Below, in pieces: positions 35,515 through 45,465 of a DNA stretch of 64,000 nt. The position numbers were made by a program, and so were the translations under genes. The DNA is taken from IMG/VR virus record IMGVR_UViG_3300023210_003077, positions 62,001-126,000 of that record. One strand, written 5' to 3'. This stretch comes from a virus. Numbering within the stretch: position 1 is the first letter of the stretch; each line of letters begins with the position of its first letter. The notes beneath the pieces were generated by a model. The model did no database searches and was not told where the DNA came from. It saw only the letters and a list, made by a program, of their open reading frames with translations.

Positions 35515-36261
35515 TTAATTAAATTGATTATCATAAGATTTTCTCTTTAGAACAAGAACTTTTCCAATATATCCATTTCTTCTAAGTAACTTAAATACTA
35601 AATTACCAGTAGAGAATTCACCACCTTGTGTAGCTAATCCACTCTTACGATAATTCTTAATCTTATCCCAAACTTTCTTTACCTTCTTTTGAAATTCTTC
35701 ATATTTATCTTCATCGATATCTCCCTCTAAATCATCAACCATCATCATAGCTGATTTAGCCTTTTCTTTGATTAATTCTTCATTTGGTTCGAAATCTTTT
35801 TTACTCGGCTTTACATTCCATTCATCATTCATAACTGAATAAATCCCAGATGCTTTATGTATTTCTTTTATACCTTGTATATAAACTTCAACCTCATATC
35901 CTCCAATCTCAATATCATGTAATCCGTTCCATATGTTCTTAACACTATCCGCATATTTCTTAACCAATTCTTCATCATCATTAACATCCTTGAAATCAAT
36001 TAATATATGTATATCATAATCAGAGTATTTTTCCGACCAATTATAATTAGCCAAAGATCCAGTTAGTATAATGTCTTGAACATCAGCCTTTAAATCTGTA
36101 CCATCGTAAAAATCTTGAGCAATTTGAAGTAATTGTTCTCTTACCTCAGGTATCATCTCTTCATTTTCCCAAACTTTTGGGTTTAATTCATCTTTAATAT
36201 AGAAAGATTTAACAGGTTCTAAATCAGACTGGACAAATTCTAAATATTTAGTAAGTTTCAT
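35515..36261 (-). CDS. Leader-bearing nucleotidyltransferase
   Basis: 248 codons. Leader MKLTKYLEFVQSD, then a polymerase-beta-type nucleotidyltransferase core: ILTGSLANYNWSEKYSDYDI with the G68-S69 motif and D81/D83 metal ligands, and a third acidic strand near YEVEVYIQGI. The C-terminal half is helical with a basic end. Such domains move an NMP (or oligo-A/pyrophosphate) onto RNA, protein or small molecules; target unknown. A leader on such an enzyme recalls T4 Alt, a packaged and injected transferase. Transcribed first in the 34.2-36.3 kb unit. Confidence 0.78.
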   Translation of the reverse strand: MKLTKYLEFVQSDLEPVKSFYIKDELNPKVWENEEMIPEVREQLLQIAQDFYDGTDLKADVQDIILTGSLANYNWSEKYSDYDIHILIDFKDVNDDEELVKKYADSVKNIWNGLHDIEIGGYEVEVYIQGIKEIHKASGIYSVMNDEWNVKPSKKDFEPNEELIKEKAKSAMMMVDDLEGDIDEDKYEEFQKKVKKVWDKIKNYRKSGLATQGGEFSTGNLVFKLLRRNGYIGKVLVLKRKSYDNQFN

Positions 36262-36265
36262 AAAG

Positions 36266-36276
36266 TATATATTAAA
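36266..36276 (-). promoter_or_regulatory. Late promoter element before the nucleotidyltransferase operon
   Basis: Minus-strand TTTAATATATA 5 bases upstream of ATG 36261. Confidence 0.6.
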
Positions 36277-36281
36277 TATAA

Positions 36282-36307
36282 AAACAGAACGCTAGACTTT
36301 TCTGTTT
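36282..36307 (-). terminator. Weak terminator after the 36334-38478 fibre gene
   Basis: 8-bp stem AAACAGAA/TTCTGTTT with a 10-base loop and short T-run on the minus strand. Confidence 0.5.
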
Positions 36308-36333
36308 ATAAATTATATGGATGGTTGTGTATT

Positions 36334-38478
36334 TTAAAAATCTTCTTTCCAAACAACTCCTGCTGAAATCTTTTTGTTTTGAGCGGTAGTAACCAAAGCA
36401 GTAGTAACAGTGTAATGGCTACCAGGTCGCATTCTTATACCTAAATTACTTATATCAACAGAGGTCCCACCATCTTTTGCGACAGAACCTACCCATAGTA
36501 CTCTACCTCCACTTATTGCAGTTGCGGTAATATCAGTAGATACAACAGATGTTCCAGTTGATATATCATTAGGTGTTCCCGCTCCAGTCAAAGAACCATC
36601 CTCTATTATTTTAACTACACCAGGCTCACCTGAACCACTTGCAATACTAATACTTTGTAATAAACAAGATACTTTATTCGTTTTACTTGCGAAGGTAGCA
36701 TTGTTATATAGTGTAAACATTAGTACGTCAGTTGTATTATTAGTATCTTCTATGTTTGTGAATCCATTAACAGGACCAGTTGGTAAGTTATTTCCTTCCA
36801 CGAAACTTGACATATCAGCAACTTTCATTACATAATTGTTGGCATCTGATGTTCCTACTTTGAAAACTTCTGCTCTTAATGCAAAAGTTGGATTGTAGGC
36901 GGATGGAGCATCCAATATATTTGCAAGATGCAATACGTGAACTAATATCATTCTTCCTGTTACATCGCTTTCAATAGAAAAGTTAATACAACCAAACCCG
37001 CTTCCATAACTAATTTGGTAAACATTACCTAGTGTTGGGTCTAATAACATTCCTGATGGATTATCCACACTTCCTGTGCCGTCCATCACATCATTATTCC
37101 ATAAGGTCTGTACTACGTTAGTCTGGTTAGCAGGAGGTGTATCAACTGCTCCGTTTGTTCTATACGATATATTCATAACTGAACCTATTAGAGCAAAACC
37201 ATATCCATCATTTGCATCTCCTACTCCCATTCCTTGAATGCTTGTTGGTCCATTTGATGAGTTTGTAAACAAGACTGAAAATCTTGCTAACGATCCTTGT
37301 CCTGCTCTAAATGTAATAGTTTCTTTACTTTCTAATGCTGCTGATTCTACTGCGGTTTGATCTACGCTTGTAGAAAGAACAGCCATATTATCACCTTGTG
37401 TAACTGTTCCACTTCCTCCTAAAATAGTAGTTACTATATCTGCATTAATATTATATGGAAAACTTAATTGAGATACTGGAGTAAGTTGTGCTACTTGAAC
37501 TTCATCATAAGAGGTATTAGGATTTGTAACGTTTACTTCTAAATGACCTTTAGTATCTATTGGGACATTTTCAAAATTACCTGCATCATTCTGACCAACT
37601 ATAACTGACTTAGTTACATTAGAAAGAGTGCCATCTTTAATTGGTAAATTAACAGGTAATGCTATTGTTTGTTGTGGTGATGTTTCATTCTTAATACTCA
37701 TGACAAATGAACTTTGAGGGGTGGATCCGTTGATATACTGAACTCTAAAATATTTAGTTGAAGCTGGTATCATATACACAAGTCCTTGTGGATTTGATGC
37801 TGTTAAATATGTAAAACTTATTACTCTTTCATCAGTAACACCATCACTCGAATGTATAATTTTAAGTCCATCTGCGGCTGAATCTTGATCCGATTTCATA
37901 AAAATAGAAGTTGAAGCATAACCACTAGTGTCGGTGAATGTTCCGCTAAATGTTGCTCCTGCACCAAGAGGTGCAACTGATGAATTTACATCACTTATTC
38001 CTCCGCTTGGAGTATTTGTAAAAACAGCATTTGGGTCTTGTCCTACTGTTATACTTCTATTTAGGGTAGTAACCATCGCGGGGGCAATAAAAGCGCCCGT
38101 TGTTAATAACTGAGGAGATATTGCAGTTGTTAAAAGCTTAGTAGTATAATAAAAATCTGTTTGTGTTACTCCACCGTTATTTGTAAACTCATATTTTATA
38201 AAGTTCGCAAAAGCAGGTGCGGCAAAGAATTGATAACCCCCACTTGCAGTATAAGGAATTGATATAGTTCTAACAACATCTGTAAAAGCTGAATCTTCAC
38301 AAAATGAAATATCAATATTACCATCGTGAGAGGCTAATATCTCTGTTTGAACTTGTGAACAACCATTTACATCTCCATCCCAATCTACATCAGATGAAGT
38401 GTAAGTCGCTCCATTTGCTAAAAGTGCGGTAGTTTTAAATGCAGTTACTTCTGCTTCTAATGGTGGTGTATAACTCAT
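36334..38478 (-). CDS. Tail fibre / adhesin-type virion protein
   Basis: 714 codons, Thr/Ser/Asn/Gly-rich and beta-stranded, with repeating elements (SITVGQDPNAVFTNTP and SVIVGQNDAGNFENVP; each followed by a short linker). Last of four consecutive minus-strand fibre genes. By eye it uses more G/C-rich codons than the neighbouring core genes (for example around 38090-38110), as often seen in exchanged receptor-binding genes. Promoter-like ATAAATATATAA directly upstream. Exact role (receptor binding or decoration) is unknown. Confidence 0.7.
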   Translation of the reverse strand: MSYTPPLEAEVTAFKTTALLANGATYTSSDVDWDGDVNGCSQVQTEILASHDGNIDISFCEDSAFTDVVRTISIPYTASGGYQFFAAPAFANFIKYEFTNNGGVTQTDFYYTTKLLTTAISPQLLTTGAFIAPAMVTTLNRSITVGQDPNAVFTNTPSGGISDVNSSVAPLGAGATFSGTFTDTSGYASTSIFMKSDQDSAADGLKIIHSSDGVTDERVISFTYLTASNPQGLVYMIPASTKYFRVQYINGSTPQSSFVMSIKNETSPQQTIALPVNLPIKDGTLSNVTKSVIVGQNDAGNFENVPIDTKGHLEVNVTNPNTSYDEVQVAQLTPVSQLSFPYNINADIVTTILGGSGTVTQGDNMAVLSTSVDQTAVESAALESKETITFRAGQGSLARFSVLFTNSSNGPTSIQGMGVGDANDGYGFALIGSVMNISYRTNGAVDTPPANQTNVVQTLWNNDVMDGTGSVDNPSGMLLDPTLGNVYQISYGSGFGCINFSIESDVTGRMILVHVLHLANILDAPSAYNPTFALRAEVFKVGTSDANNYVMKVADMSSFVEGNNLPTGPVNGFTNIEDTNNTTDVLMFTLYNNATFASKTNKVSCLLQSISIASGSGEPGVVKIIEDGSLTGAGTPNDISTGTSVVSTDITATAISGGRVLWVGSVAKDGGTSVDISNLGIRMRPGSHYTVTTALVTTAQNKKISAGVVWKEDF

Positions 38479-38508
38479 GTCTTATATATTTATTTTTATT
38501 CTTCTTGT

Positions 38509-39300
38509 TTATATGATGATCCAATTTGCACCATCTGATTGTACTGTTCTACTTGTATATTGAGTTGACAAAGTAATAGTTGTGGAACCGTTTATTGTCT
38601 CACCACTATTACCTTTTAATGTTATTATCCCTGTACCACTGTTTACGAGTGTATAGGTTACGCCTTGAATACCTACTGATGTTGGTAAGTTTACTATAAA
38701 TGTACCAGCAGTAGCGTTAATAGTTTCTTGTGCTGTTGAAAAAGTATCACCTGAACTCACATTTCTTAATGTAAAAGATACTGTTGCTCCGCCTCCTCCT
38801 GCTGGAACAGACCAAGTATTATCACCTCGTAAGAATGTAGTAGAATCCGGTGTACCAGTAGCAGATAATGTAGAAGTGATATCAGGAACATTTACTGTAC
38901 CTACATTTTGTAAGCTTACAAATGTGCTACTTCCTACCGTTAAGCTTTTAAGAGCAACATTCCAAACATTATCTCCTCCTAAAAAAGTAGTAGTGTCAGA
39001 TGTACCACTAGCTGAAAGCATTGGTATATCTACGGATCCTGCTGCAATAGTCAATGCGGTATCTCCTGTAACATCACCAGTATGAGTAGCATTAGTTACT
39101 TTAGCTGTGTTCGCTGCTACATCAGTAGCTATATCTATACCATTTATTATACCAGATGTTACTAAATTACCATTTATCGAAAAGGTACCTTGATCCCAAT
39201 TTAAATTATTATAATCTTCACTAACTACACTATTAGTACCTAAGAAAAGTACTGAACCTTGTGAAGCACCTTTTATTTGTTTAATATTCTGTTGAGCCAT
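38509..39300 (-). CDS. Short tail fibre protein
   Basis: 263 codons. Contains the common fibre repeat S-A-[ST]-G-T-x-D-[ST]-T-T-F-L-x-G-D-N-x-W twice (near 98-114 and 148-165) and a beta-helix-like C-terminus (GIITLKGNSGETINGSTTI, ending WIII). Such repeats are widespread in phage fibres. Own late-promoter element at 39330-39340. Confidence 0.75.
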   Translation of the reverse strand: MAQQNIKQIKGASQGSVLFLGTNSVVSEDYNNLNWDQGTFSINGNLVTSGIINGIDIATDVAANTAKVTNATHTGDVTGDTALTIAAGSVDIPMLSASGTSDTTTFLGGDNVWNVALKSLTVGSSTFVSLQNVGTVNVPDITSTLSATGTPDSTTFLRGDNTWSVPAGGGGATVSFTLRNVSSGDTFSTAQETINATAGTFIVNLPTSVGIQGVTYTLVNSGTGIITLKGNSGETINGSTTITLSTQYTSRTVQSDGANWIII

Positions 39301-39329
39301 TTAATGGATTTAATATTTTTATCTAGTCT

Positions 39330-39340
39330 TATATATTAAA
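39330..39340 (-). promoter_or_regulatory. Late promoter element before short fibre gene
   Basis: Minus-strand TTTAATATATA 30 bases before ATG 39300. Confidence 0.6.
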
Positions 39341-39372
39341 ACAGGATACTCTATTTTAAAAATGTACATAAA

Positions 39373-39400
39373 AAAAGGAGTGAATTTCTTCACTCCTTTT
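39373..39400 (-). terminator. Terminator after the long fibre gene
   Basis: 12-bp stem AAAAGGAGTGAA/TTCACTCCTTTT, loop TTTC. Confidence 0.87.
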
Positions 39401-39421
39401 TGATTAATTAATTATTAATTA

Positions 39422-42400
39422 TTATGTTTCGTAAGAAAGAGAAATTGTATCAGTAGTTGTTAAGTTAAATCCAGCAATTGCCCCATTCCAATAAAGAACA
39501 TCAGTAGCAACTATAAGACTTATTGCTCTAGTTGTTGTATTACCAGAATCTCTAAAGTAACAATCTTTGGTTGTGTTATTATCACCCAAGTTTTGTAATT
39601 GTCCATTAACAAATACTTGTACTCTTGAATATTTAGATGGTGGGTTCGCGATAGCAATTTGTGTACTAACATTATCAGTGTTTGGTGTAGTTAATACAGA
39701 AGTTTCATTCATTTGATTATAAACTGGTTGAGCTGTTGTACCAATTGCTTCTAATTGACCACTTGCATTAACTGTTATAGTTGTACCATCAGTTTCAACT
39801 TGTAAAGTGCTGTTGTTATCAACAATAACTCCTGAGAATGTTAAACCACCTTGTGCGGTAATATCAGCATCCATCTGTAAGAATCCAGAATTACCACCTC
39901 CACTTAAACCAGATCCGGCTGTAACTCCCGTAATATCTCCTTGTGCAGAAGCAACTAATTCACCATCTATAATTGTTATTGTACTATTATCAACAGATAC
40001 TTCAATTTGGCCACTAGAGAATGTTAAACCTCCATTAGATAATAAGTCAGCTTCAACAACATCAGAATTGATTGTTAAACCATTTCCAGTATTTACGTCA
40101 AGAACTACACCATTTGCAGTTAAACCATTTCCTTGTAAGTTAGTATTTATTATCGTATAATTAAAGTTAGCCTCATCAACTACTATATCATCACTAGAGA
40201 ATGTTAAACCACCATCAACTCCAAGATTAACATCTAAAGTAACAAATCCAGAATCACCTCCTCCACTTAAACCAGCACCAGCAGTAACTCCTTGTATATC
40301 ACCCAATGTAGTAGCGACTAATTCACCATTTACAATTTGAATTGTTGTATTATCAACATCAACATTAATAACTCCACCCGATTGTGTTAAACCATTACCA
40401 GTGATTGAAACAAAATCAATTGCCACATCATCAACATTTACTGTAATACCAGTTCCTTGACCAACATTAATAACACCGGCACTTGCTGTTAATCCAGCAC
40501 CTTGTGTTGATTCAGCAATTTCTGTTAAATCAGCAGATAGTGCATTACCAGTTTTTGTTAATCCTGTACCAGCTTCTTGTATAAATGCTGATTCTGATCC
40601 AGAAACACCACCAACAAAATACCCAGTTGATTCTTCGTGTAAAAATGTAGAATATGTACCATCACCTAAGTTAATTTCGATACCTGAATAAGGTACTGCT
40701 GATGGAGAACCACTATAAGTAGCGTTCAATGTAATAGTATTATCAACTACATAAAGATTTTCTGTATTTACATAAGTTGCTGTTCCAGCAATTGTTAAGT
40801 TTCCTGATACGATAACCGAATCAGCAAATGTTCTATCTCCTGTAATAGTATTTTTTAATCTAATAACATCAGTTACTATCTCCATAGAGTCAGCATTAAC
40901 ATTAACATCTAAAGTAACAACTCCTTGAGTACCACCTCCACTTAAACCAGCACCAGCAGTAACTTCATCGATATCTGATCCAGTAACTATTGAAATAGCA
41001 TCATCAACATATTCTTTATCAACTAAAGAACGATCAGTATAGTTAGATGAGTAATCAGCTTGATACTTTAAACCTGTTAGATTTAAAGTATCACCTACTA
41101 ACATCTGAGTTGCCAATATGTTAATTGATGATTGTCCTCCAGGTGCATCTACGCCTAAAGTACCTTGTTCTTTATTTATATTTAAAAATCCTAAATTACT
41201 ACTATCACTCGCGCCGATGATATAAACTGAGTCTGCTTCCACTTGTAAATCATCAACTCTATTAGTCGAAGGTTCCGAAATACCATTATCAATATCAGAA
41301 CCAATAGAAAGTGTACTAAATGTACCAGATTTATCCGCTAGGTTCTGATTTTTCATCAAAGTGTATGAATCAGCCACATTTGTTATATCTAAAACATTAC
41401 CATCAGTATCTATTGTTGTTGTCTTATCTAATGTACCACCTAATTCAACATCATCGCCATCTAAATTTAAACCATTAGAAACATTAACAGATAATGAAAC
41501 CGCTCCTGACGAACCACCACCAGTTAATCCGGCTCCAGCAGTAACTGCTGATATGTCTCCTGCGTTAAGAACCCAATCAAATCCTGTTCCGTTTGATAGT
41601 AAAGAATAACCAGCAGTTGCTCCACCACTAGCATCAAGTTTAACAGTTCCTAACGAACCATCAACTACTTCAGCAGTAATATCGGACCCAGGTGTTACTG
41701 AGAATGTGACTGTTATACCATCCACAAAATTCGCATCTGTAAAGATAGCTGTTTCTGAAGCGGATGTAAAATCATTTACTTGAGATGCCGTTATATCAAT
41801 CGTAACATCACTCGCTGATGTTAATCTACCTTGTTGATCTACTGTAAATGTTGGTATTGTATCATCAGCACCATAAGTAGTAGGAGTAACGGATGTATCT
41901 TCAAGAAAAACTTCTGTTGATGATGCTGATAATCCTGTTCCAGATCCAACATTTAATGTGTTACCGGTTTTTGTTAATCCAGATCCAGCTTGTACAACAC
42001 CAGCAGATGAGAATTGAGTCCAAATAATTGGAGTTGTTCCTATTGTAGCTGTGCTATTAGGAGAGGAAACAACCCATCCTGTATCAGCATATAAACTACC
42101 TTCCGTAACGAATGAATATTCACCACCATCAACCTCTTGAGATGGAGAACCATCAAAGTCAGTAGATCTTGTAAGTACTGTCAAACTAGTAACATCATAA
42201 ATACCATTCACAAATGTGTCTGTGTTAGAATTTATAATAACTCTTGTTAGTGGTGAGGTTACAGATAGTGTAACACCATCAAAATCAAGACTATTAACGT
42301 TTGTAAATGTTAATGTAGCTCCAACTCCAGAAGCACCATTATTATATACATATCCTGTCTCTGATGCAACGTCATCCTCATAAATAGCAGTAGAAGATTC

Positions 42401-42610
42401 TTTTGGATTTAATCCAGATGAAACAGAATCAACATAATTTTTATTAACAACATCTAATCCATCTAAAATATTATCATCGGATGTTCTTAAAAAAGCACCC
42501 GTAGAAAAACTCATTGTTGCAGAAGTGAAAGTAACTAAACCACTGGATCCATTTAATTTATCTAATGAGAGTGAGTTATCTCTCATTTGCTTACCATCTA
42601 ATAATGCCAT
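39422..42610 (-). CDS. Long tail fibre protein with VTAGAGLSGGG repeats
   Basis: 1062 codons. N-terminus MALLDGKQMRDNSLSLDKLN resembles baseplate-attachment ends of fibres. At least four copies of the unit D-I-x-x-V-T-A-G-[AS]-G-L-[ST]-G-G-G are spaced through the shaft, with GLTFSSDDI-type strands between. The C-terminal 90 residues (VQVFVNGQLQNLG, then CYFRDSGN, then LYWNGAIAG) are homologous to the C-terminus of the neighbouring 42689-44311 protein. The antisense strand shows several long frames that are by-products of the repeat. Flanked by a late promoter and a terminator. Confidence 0.85.
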   Translation of the reverse strand: MALLDGKQMRDNSLSLDKLNGSSGLVTFTSATMSFSTGAFLRTSDDNILDGLDVVNKNYVDSVSSGLNPKESSTAIYEDDVASETGYVYNNGASGVGATLTFTNVNSLDFDGVTLSVTSPLTRVIINSNTDTFVNGIYDVTSLTVLTRSTDFDGSPSQEVDGGEYSFVTEGSLYADTGWVVSSPNSTATIGTTPIIWTQFSSAGVVQAGSGLTKTGNTLNVGSGTGLSASSTEVFLEDTSVTPTTYGADDTIPTFTVDQQGRLTSASDVTIDITASQVNDFTSASETAIFTDANFVDGITVTFSVTPGSDITAEVVDGSLGTVKLDASGGATAGYSLLSNGTGFDWVLNAGDISAVTAGAGLTGGGSSGAVSLSVNVSNGLNLDGDDVELGGTLDKTTTIDTDGNVLDITNVADSYTLMKNQNLADKSGTFSTLSIGSDIDNGISEPSTNRVDDLQVEADSVYIIGASDSSNLGFLNINKEQGTLGVDAPGGQSSINILATQMLVGDTLNLTGLKYQADYSSNYTDRSLVDKEYVDDAISIVTGSDIDEVTAGAGLSGGGTQGVVTLDVNVNADSMEIVTDVIRLKNTITGDRTFADSVIVSGNLTIAGTATYVNTENLYVVDNTITLNATYSGSPSAVPYSGIEINLGDGTYSTFLHEESTGYFVGGVSGSESAFIQEAGTGLTKTGNALSADLTEIAESTQGAGLTASAGVINVGQGTGITVNVDDVAIDFVSITGNGLTQSGGVINVDVDNTTIQIVNGELVATTLGDIQGVTAGAGLSGGGDSGFVTLDVNLGVDGGLTFSSDDIVVDEANFNYTIINTNLQGNGLTANGVVLDVNTGNGLTINSDVVEADLLSNGGLTFSSGQIEVSVDNSTITIIDGELVASAQGDITGVTAGSGLSGGGNSGFLQMDADITAQGGLTFSGVIVDNNSTLQVETDGTTITVNASGQLEAIGTTAQPVYNQMNETSVLTTPNTDNVSTQIAIANPPSKYSRVQVFVNGQLQNLGDNNTTKDCYFRDSGNTTTRAISLIVATDVLYWNGAIAGFNLTTTDTISLSYET

Positions 42611-42635
42611 TCTTCATTTTTAATTTTTCTTAGAT

Positions 42636-42646
42636 TATATATTAAA
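42636..42646 (-). promoter_or_regulatory. Late promoter element before the long fibre gene
   Basis: Minus-strand TTTAATATATA 26 bases upstream of ATG 42610. Confidence 0.6.
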
Positions 42647-42688
42647 TATGAAACTTAATTATATATCTATGTTTTGTTTATTCTCAAT

Positions 42689-44311
42689 TTATTCTTGATA
42701 AAATAATGAAATCCTCCAAGTAGTGAATAAATCCATTCCAACTACAACTCCATTCCAATATAATTCGTCACCTATCTGTACATTATTAGGTGAAGTTGAT
42801 GTTTTAGCAGTTGTTCCACCATCATCACTAAAATAACATGGAACGCTAGAAGTTGTACCAAAACCAACTTGAAATTCTTGACCATTTATAAAAACACCAA
42901 CATAAGAATTTACAAGAGGTGTATTTGATATAACCAATCCAGTAGGTGAACCGTCACCACTAGTATTAGTACTCATTACATAACTTTTATCAGAATACGA
43001 TAAAGCTCCTCCTCCTCCGCCTTTCCAGTTAAATAATCCTGATTCATCAACAGATAATACATATCCAGCAGTTGCTCCACCGGAAGATCCAGTGTTTAAG
43101 TGTGAAGCCGTTAGTGAATCATTTTTAATGAAAGCTGATACCGAGGGACCAAGTGGTGCTACAAAAATATCAAAATCTATCGTGTCTGTATCAGAATATG
43201 ATGTTACTGATGGGGTTGATCCAGTTCCAGAGTCAAAACTAATAAATGATAAGGATCCAAAATTGGAAAAAGTTCCAGTGTTAATAAGTGAACCATTAGC
43301 GATAACAACTTGTCCGTAATTTTCCATCCAACCATCAATGGTTAAATCTCCATAAACCCAATATTGATAATATTGAGGAACAACTATATAATCAGTAGGT
43401 TCTATATAATATTTAACATTAAATAAATCATCATTTGAAGGTTTGTTTAATTGAAAATATGTACCATCATAAACTAAACTATAAACAATGTCTGTTTTTA
43501 TATCAAATGGGTTTAAGTTTATAACACCACCCGATGTTGATTTTTTTATTAAAACATTACCCAATCCATTTACATCCAATGAAGCTGTTACTCCGGAATT
43601 AACTGTATCAAATTTGGTAAGGAATAACATATCTTTTATATATCCTGAAAATTCAGGATCAGATGTTGTTGAATAACTAAACCCTCCGGTGAAATTAGCA
43701 TCTATTGATCTAACTTGTCCTAATTTTTCCTTTTCCCAAGTTCCATTCGGATAATTATTTAATCCACCATCCGTTTCATATTTATAAATGGAATTATCTT
43801 CATCATCTACCCTAACAGACATACCCTCAGTTGGATATGTGATATCCCAAGACATTAAAGCTGAATTCCACTCAGCTACAAATCCAGGAGATATAACTGA
43901 CCAATTAGTACCAGAAACGACATCGGTGGGTTTAGTACCTACTAAATATCTATCACCACTTGTTGGTGACCCGGGCCCTATCGTTGGCTCAGTTAACAAA
44001 ACTGAAAACACAGAATCAACCCATTCGCTTCCACCACCTCCACCAGATCCACTAAATTCAATCCAATTAGAGTTGTTCATTATATCAGTATCCGCATAAT
44101 TATACTCTAATTGATATGTTTTTTTATCATTGATAATGTAACACATCATACCCCATTCTCTTCTCTCAAATATAGTATCATCTCTATCACCACTTGATAC
44201 CACTGTATGTAATCCACCTTTTATCTCACTAGAAAAAGCTGACGCAATTGGATCTAATGAATCATTGGGTCTGATTGCTGATGAAACTAATGTACCTATG
44301 TTTTGTGCCAT
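42689..44311 (-). CDS. Tail fibre/baseplate-associated protein with DUF2793-like segment
   Basis: 540 codons. Residues about 115-185 carry SGDRYLVGTKPT...FVAEWNSALMSWD...PTEGMSVRVDDEDNSIYKY, the pattern of DUF2793-type fibre modules. A LNTGSSGGATAGYVLS segment near 410 recurs in the long fibre (SGGATAGYSLLS), and the C-terminal 90 residues (VGVFINGQEF, CYFSDDGG, LYWNGVVVG) are homologous to that fibre's end. Promoter variant TTAAATATATAG sits just upstream. Confidence 0.78.
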   Translation of the reverse strand: MAQNIGTLVSSAIRPNDSLDPIASAFSSEIKGGLHTVVSSGDRDDTIFERREWGMMCYIINDKKTYQLEYNYADTDIMNNSNWIEFSGSGGGGGSEWVDSVFSVLLTEPTIGPGSPTSGDRYLVGTKPTDVVSGTNWSVISPGFVAEWNSALMSWDITYPTEGMSVRVDDEDNSIYKYETDGGLNNYPNGTWEKEKLGQVRSIDANFTGGFSYSTTSDPEFSGYIKDMLFLTKFDTVNSGVTASLDVNGLGNVLIKKSTSGGVINLNPFDIKTDIVYSLVYDGTYFQLNKPSNDDLFNVKYYIEPTDYIVVPQYYQYWVYGDLTIDGWMENYGQVVIANGSLINTGTFSNFGSLSFISFDSGTGSTPSVTSYSDTDTIDFDIFVAPLGPSVSAFIKNDSLTASHLNTGSSGGATAGYVLSVDESGLFNWKGGGGGALSYSDKSYVMSTNTSGDGSPTGLVISNTPLVNSYVGVFINGQEFQVGFGTTSSVPCYFSDDGGTTAKTSTSPNNVQIGDELYWNGVVVGMDLFTTWRISLFYQE

Positions 44312-44322
44312 ATTCTATATAT

Positions 44323-45354
44323 TTAACTTATTATTATATTTAATGGTGAGTTTTGTAATGTATTACTAACCCACACTTCATAATTTGTGCCACTAAATCC
44401 ATTTGAGTTTACAAAAGCTGACGCGGTCCTAACTCTCGTAAATGCCGTATTAGGCAATCCATTAACACTAAATGATGGTATCAACGCACCACTCACATTA
44501 CTAGGCCAAGCAAATATTAAATATTTACCATCACCATCTATTCCCGTATATGTTTTATTTTTACTAATTGCTAATTCACTACCTAACATAGACCCATTTG
44601 CATTTGCTCCAGTCAATGACTTTATAGCAGTATCGGTACAAAGTGATGCTACTATTGACTGTGATCCTGGATTTGTAGTTAGATTTGGATTATCAATAGA
44701 AGCAAGGTCAATATATCCCCAAAATATTCTATTTTTCCATGTTAATGTATAATTTGAATTTGTAGTAGATGTACCATCATAAGCAGACATAGCAAATACA
44801 TTAGTTTCAGTAACTCCGGGTGTTAAGCTATGTGTACCAGTTGAATCTGTTTTTGTACCAACTTGTGAATTACCGGTGGGTATTTGAGCAACACCATCAA
44901 CAGTTATAACTGTAATTGGATCACTATTTTTCACAACAGACCAATTCAATGTTACCGCTAAAGGTGTACCAAATTCTCTTGATAAAGATGATGGTGAAAA
45001 TCCAGAACTTGGTCCAACATATGGATAAAGTAATTGATCCCACATATCTTGCATATTAGTTGGTGTCGGAAACGAAGTTCCTGATGGTATACCACCAACT
45101 GTAATTGGTGTAGATTCTGTATTTTGGAAAAAAGAAGATGCCGAACCCGCAGAAGCTGCTATTACCTCAACAGTATCAATTCTATCCCATAAAGTGTAAA
45201 CAGAATCTCTAATATTCTTAGCTACTATTAAGTTAGCCGTATTATCAGGCATACGAATAAGTAAATCATCCAAATCAGACCAACTCTCAGCCGAAGCGCT
45301 ACCTCCATAAGGAGGACCTCCACCAGGAGGACTATATGTACCAGTGACAGACAT
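44323..45354 (-). CDS. Virion protein at the start of the fibre cluster
   Basis: 343 codons, Pro/Gly-rich N-terminus (YSPPGGGPPYGG), then a DLDDLLIRMPDN...RDSVYTLWDRID segment typical of proteins that attach fibres to baseplates in Bacteroidota phages, followed by Ser/Thr/Asn-rich beta structure. 11 bases from the next fibre gene, so probably co-transcribed with it. Precise function not assignable. Confidence 0.65.
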   Translation of the reverse strand: MSVTGTYSPPGGGPPYGGSASAESWSDLDDLLIRMPDNTANLIVAKNIRDSVYTLWDRIDTVEVIAASAGSASSFFQNTESTPITVGGIPSGTSFPTPTNMQDMWDQLLYPYVGPSSGFSPSSLSREFGTPLAVTLNWSVVKNSDPITVITVDGVAQIPTGNSQVGTKTDSTGTHSLTPGVTETNVFAMSAYDGTSTTNSNYTLTWKNRIFWGYIDLASIDNPNLTTNPGSQSIVASLCTDTAIKSLTGANANGSMLGSELAISKNKTYTGIDGDGKYLIFAWPSNVSGALIPSFSVNGLPNTAFTRVRTASAFVNSNGFSGTNYEVWVSNTLQNSPLNIIIS

Positions 45355-45375
45355 AAAATACTAATTTCTTTCTTT

Positions 45376-45386
45376 TATATATTAAA
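45376..45386 (-). promoter_or_regulatory. Late promoter element heading the fibre cluster
   Basis: Minus-strand TTTAATATATA 22 bases before ATG 45354. Confidence 0.6.
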
Positions 45387-45465
45387 TTTTAAATCTATTA
45401 ATGGTATATTAAGATAAATATAAATACGAAATTATAGTTAAAGTGGTATCATGATGTTACATGTT

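Noticed and set aside
39807-44752. Several plus-strand open frames across the fibre genes
   Set aside because: All lie antisense to long, repeat-containing fibre genes, have no upstream signals and encode Pro/Ser/Val-rich sequence without family resemblance.
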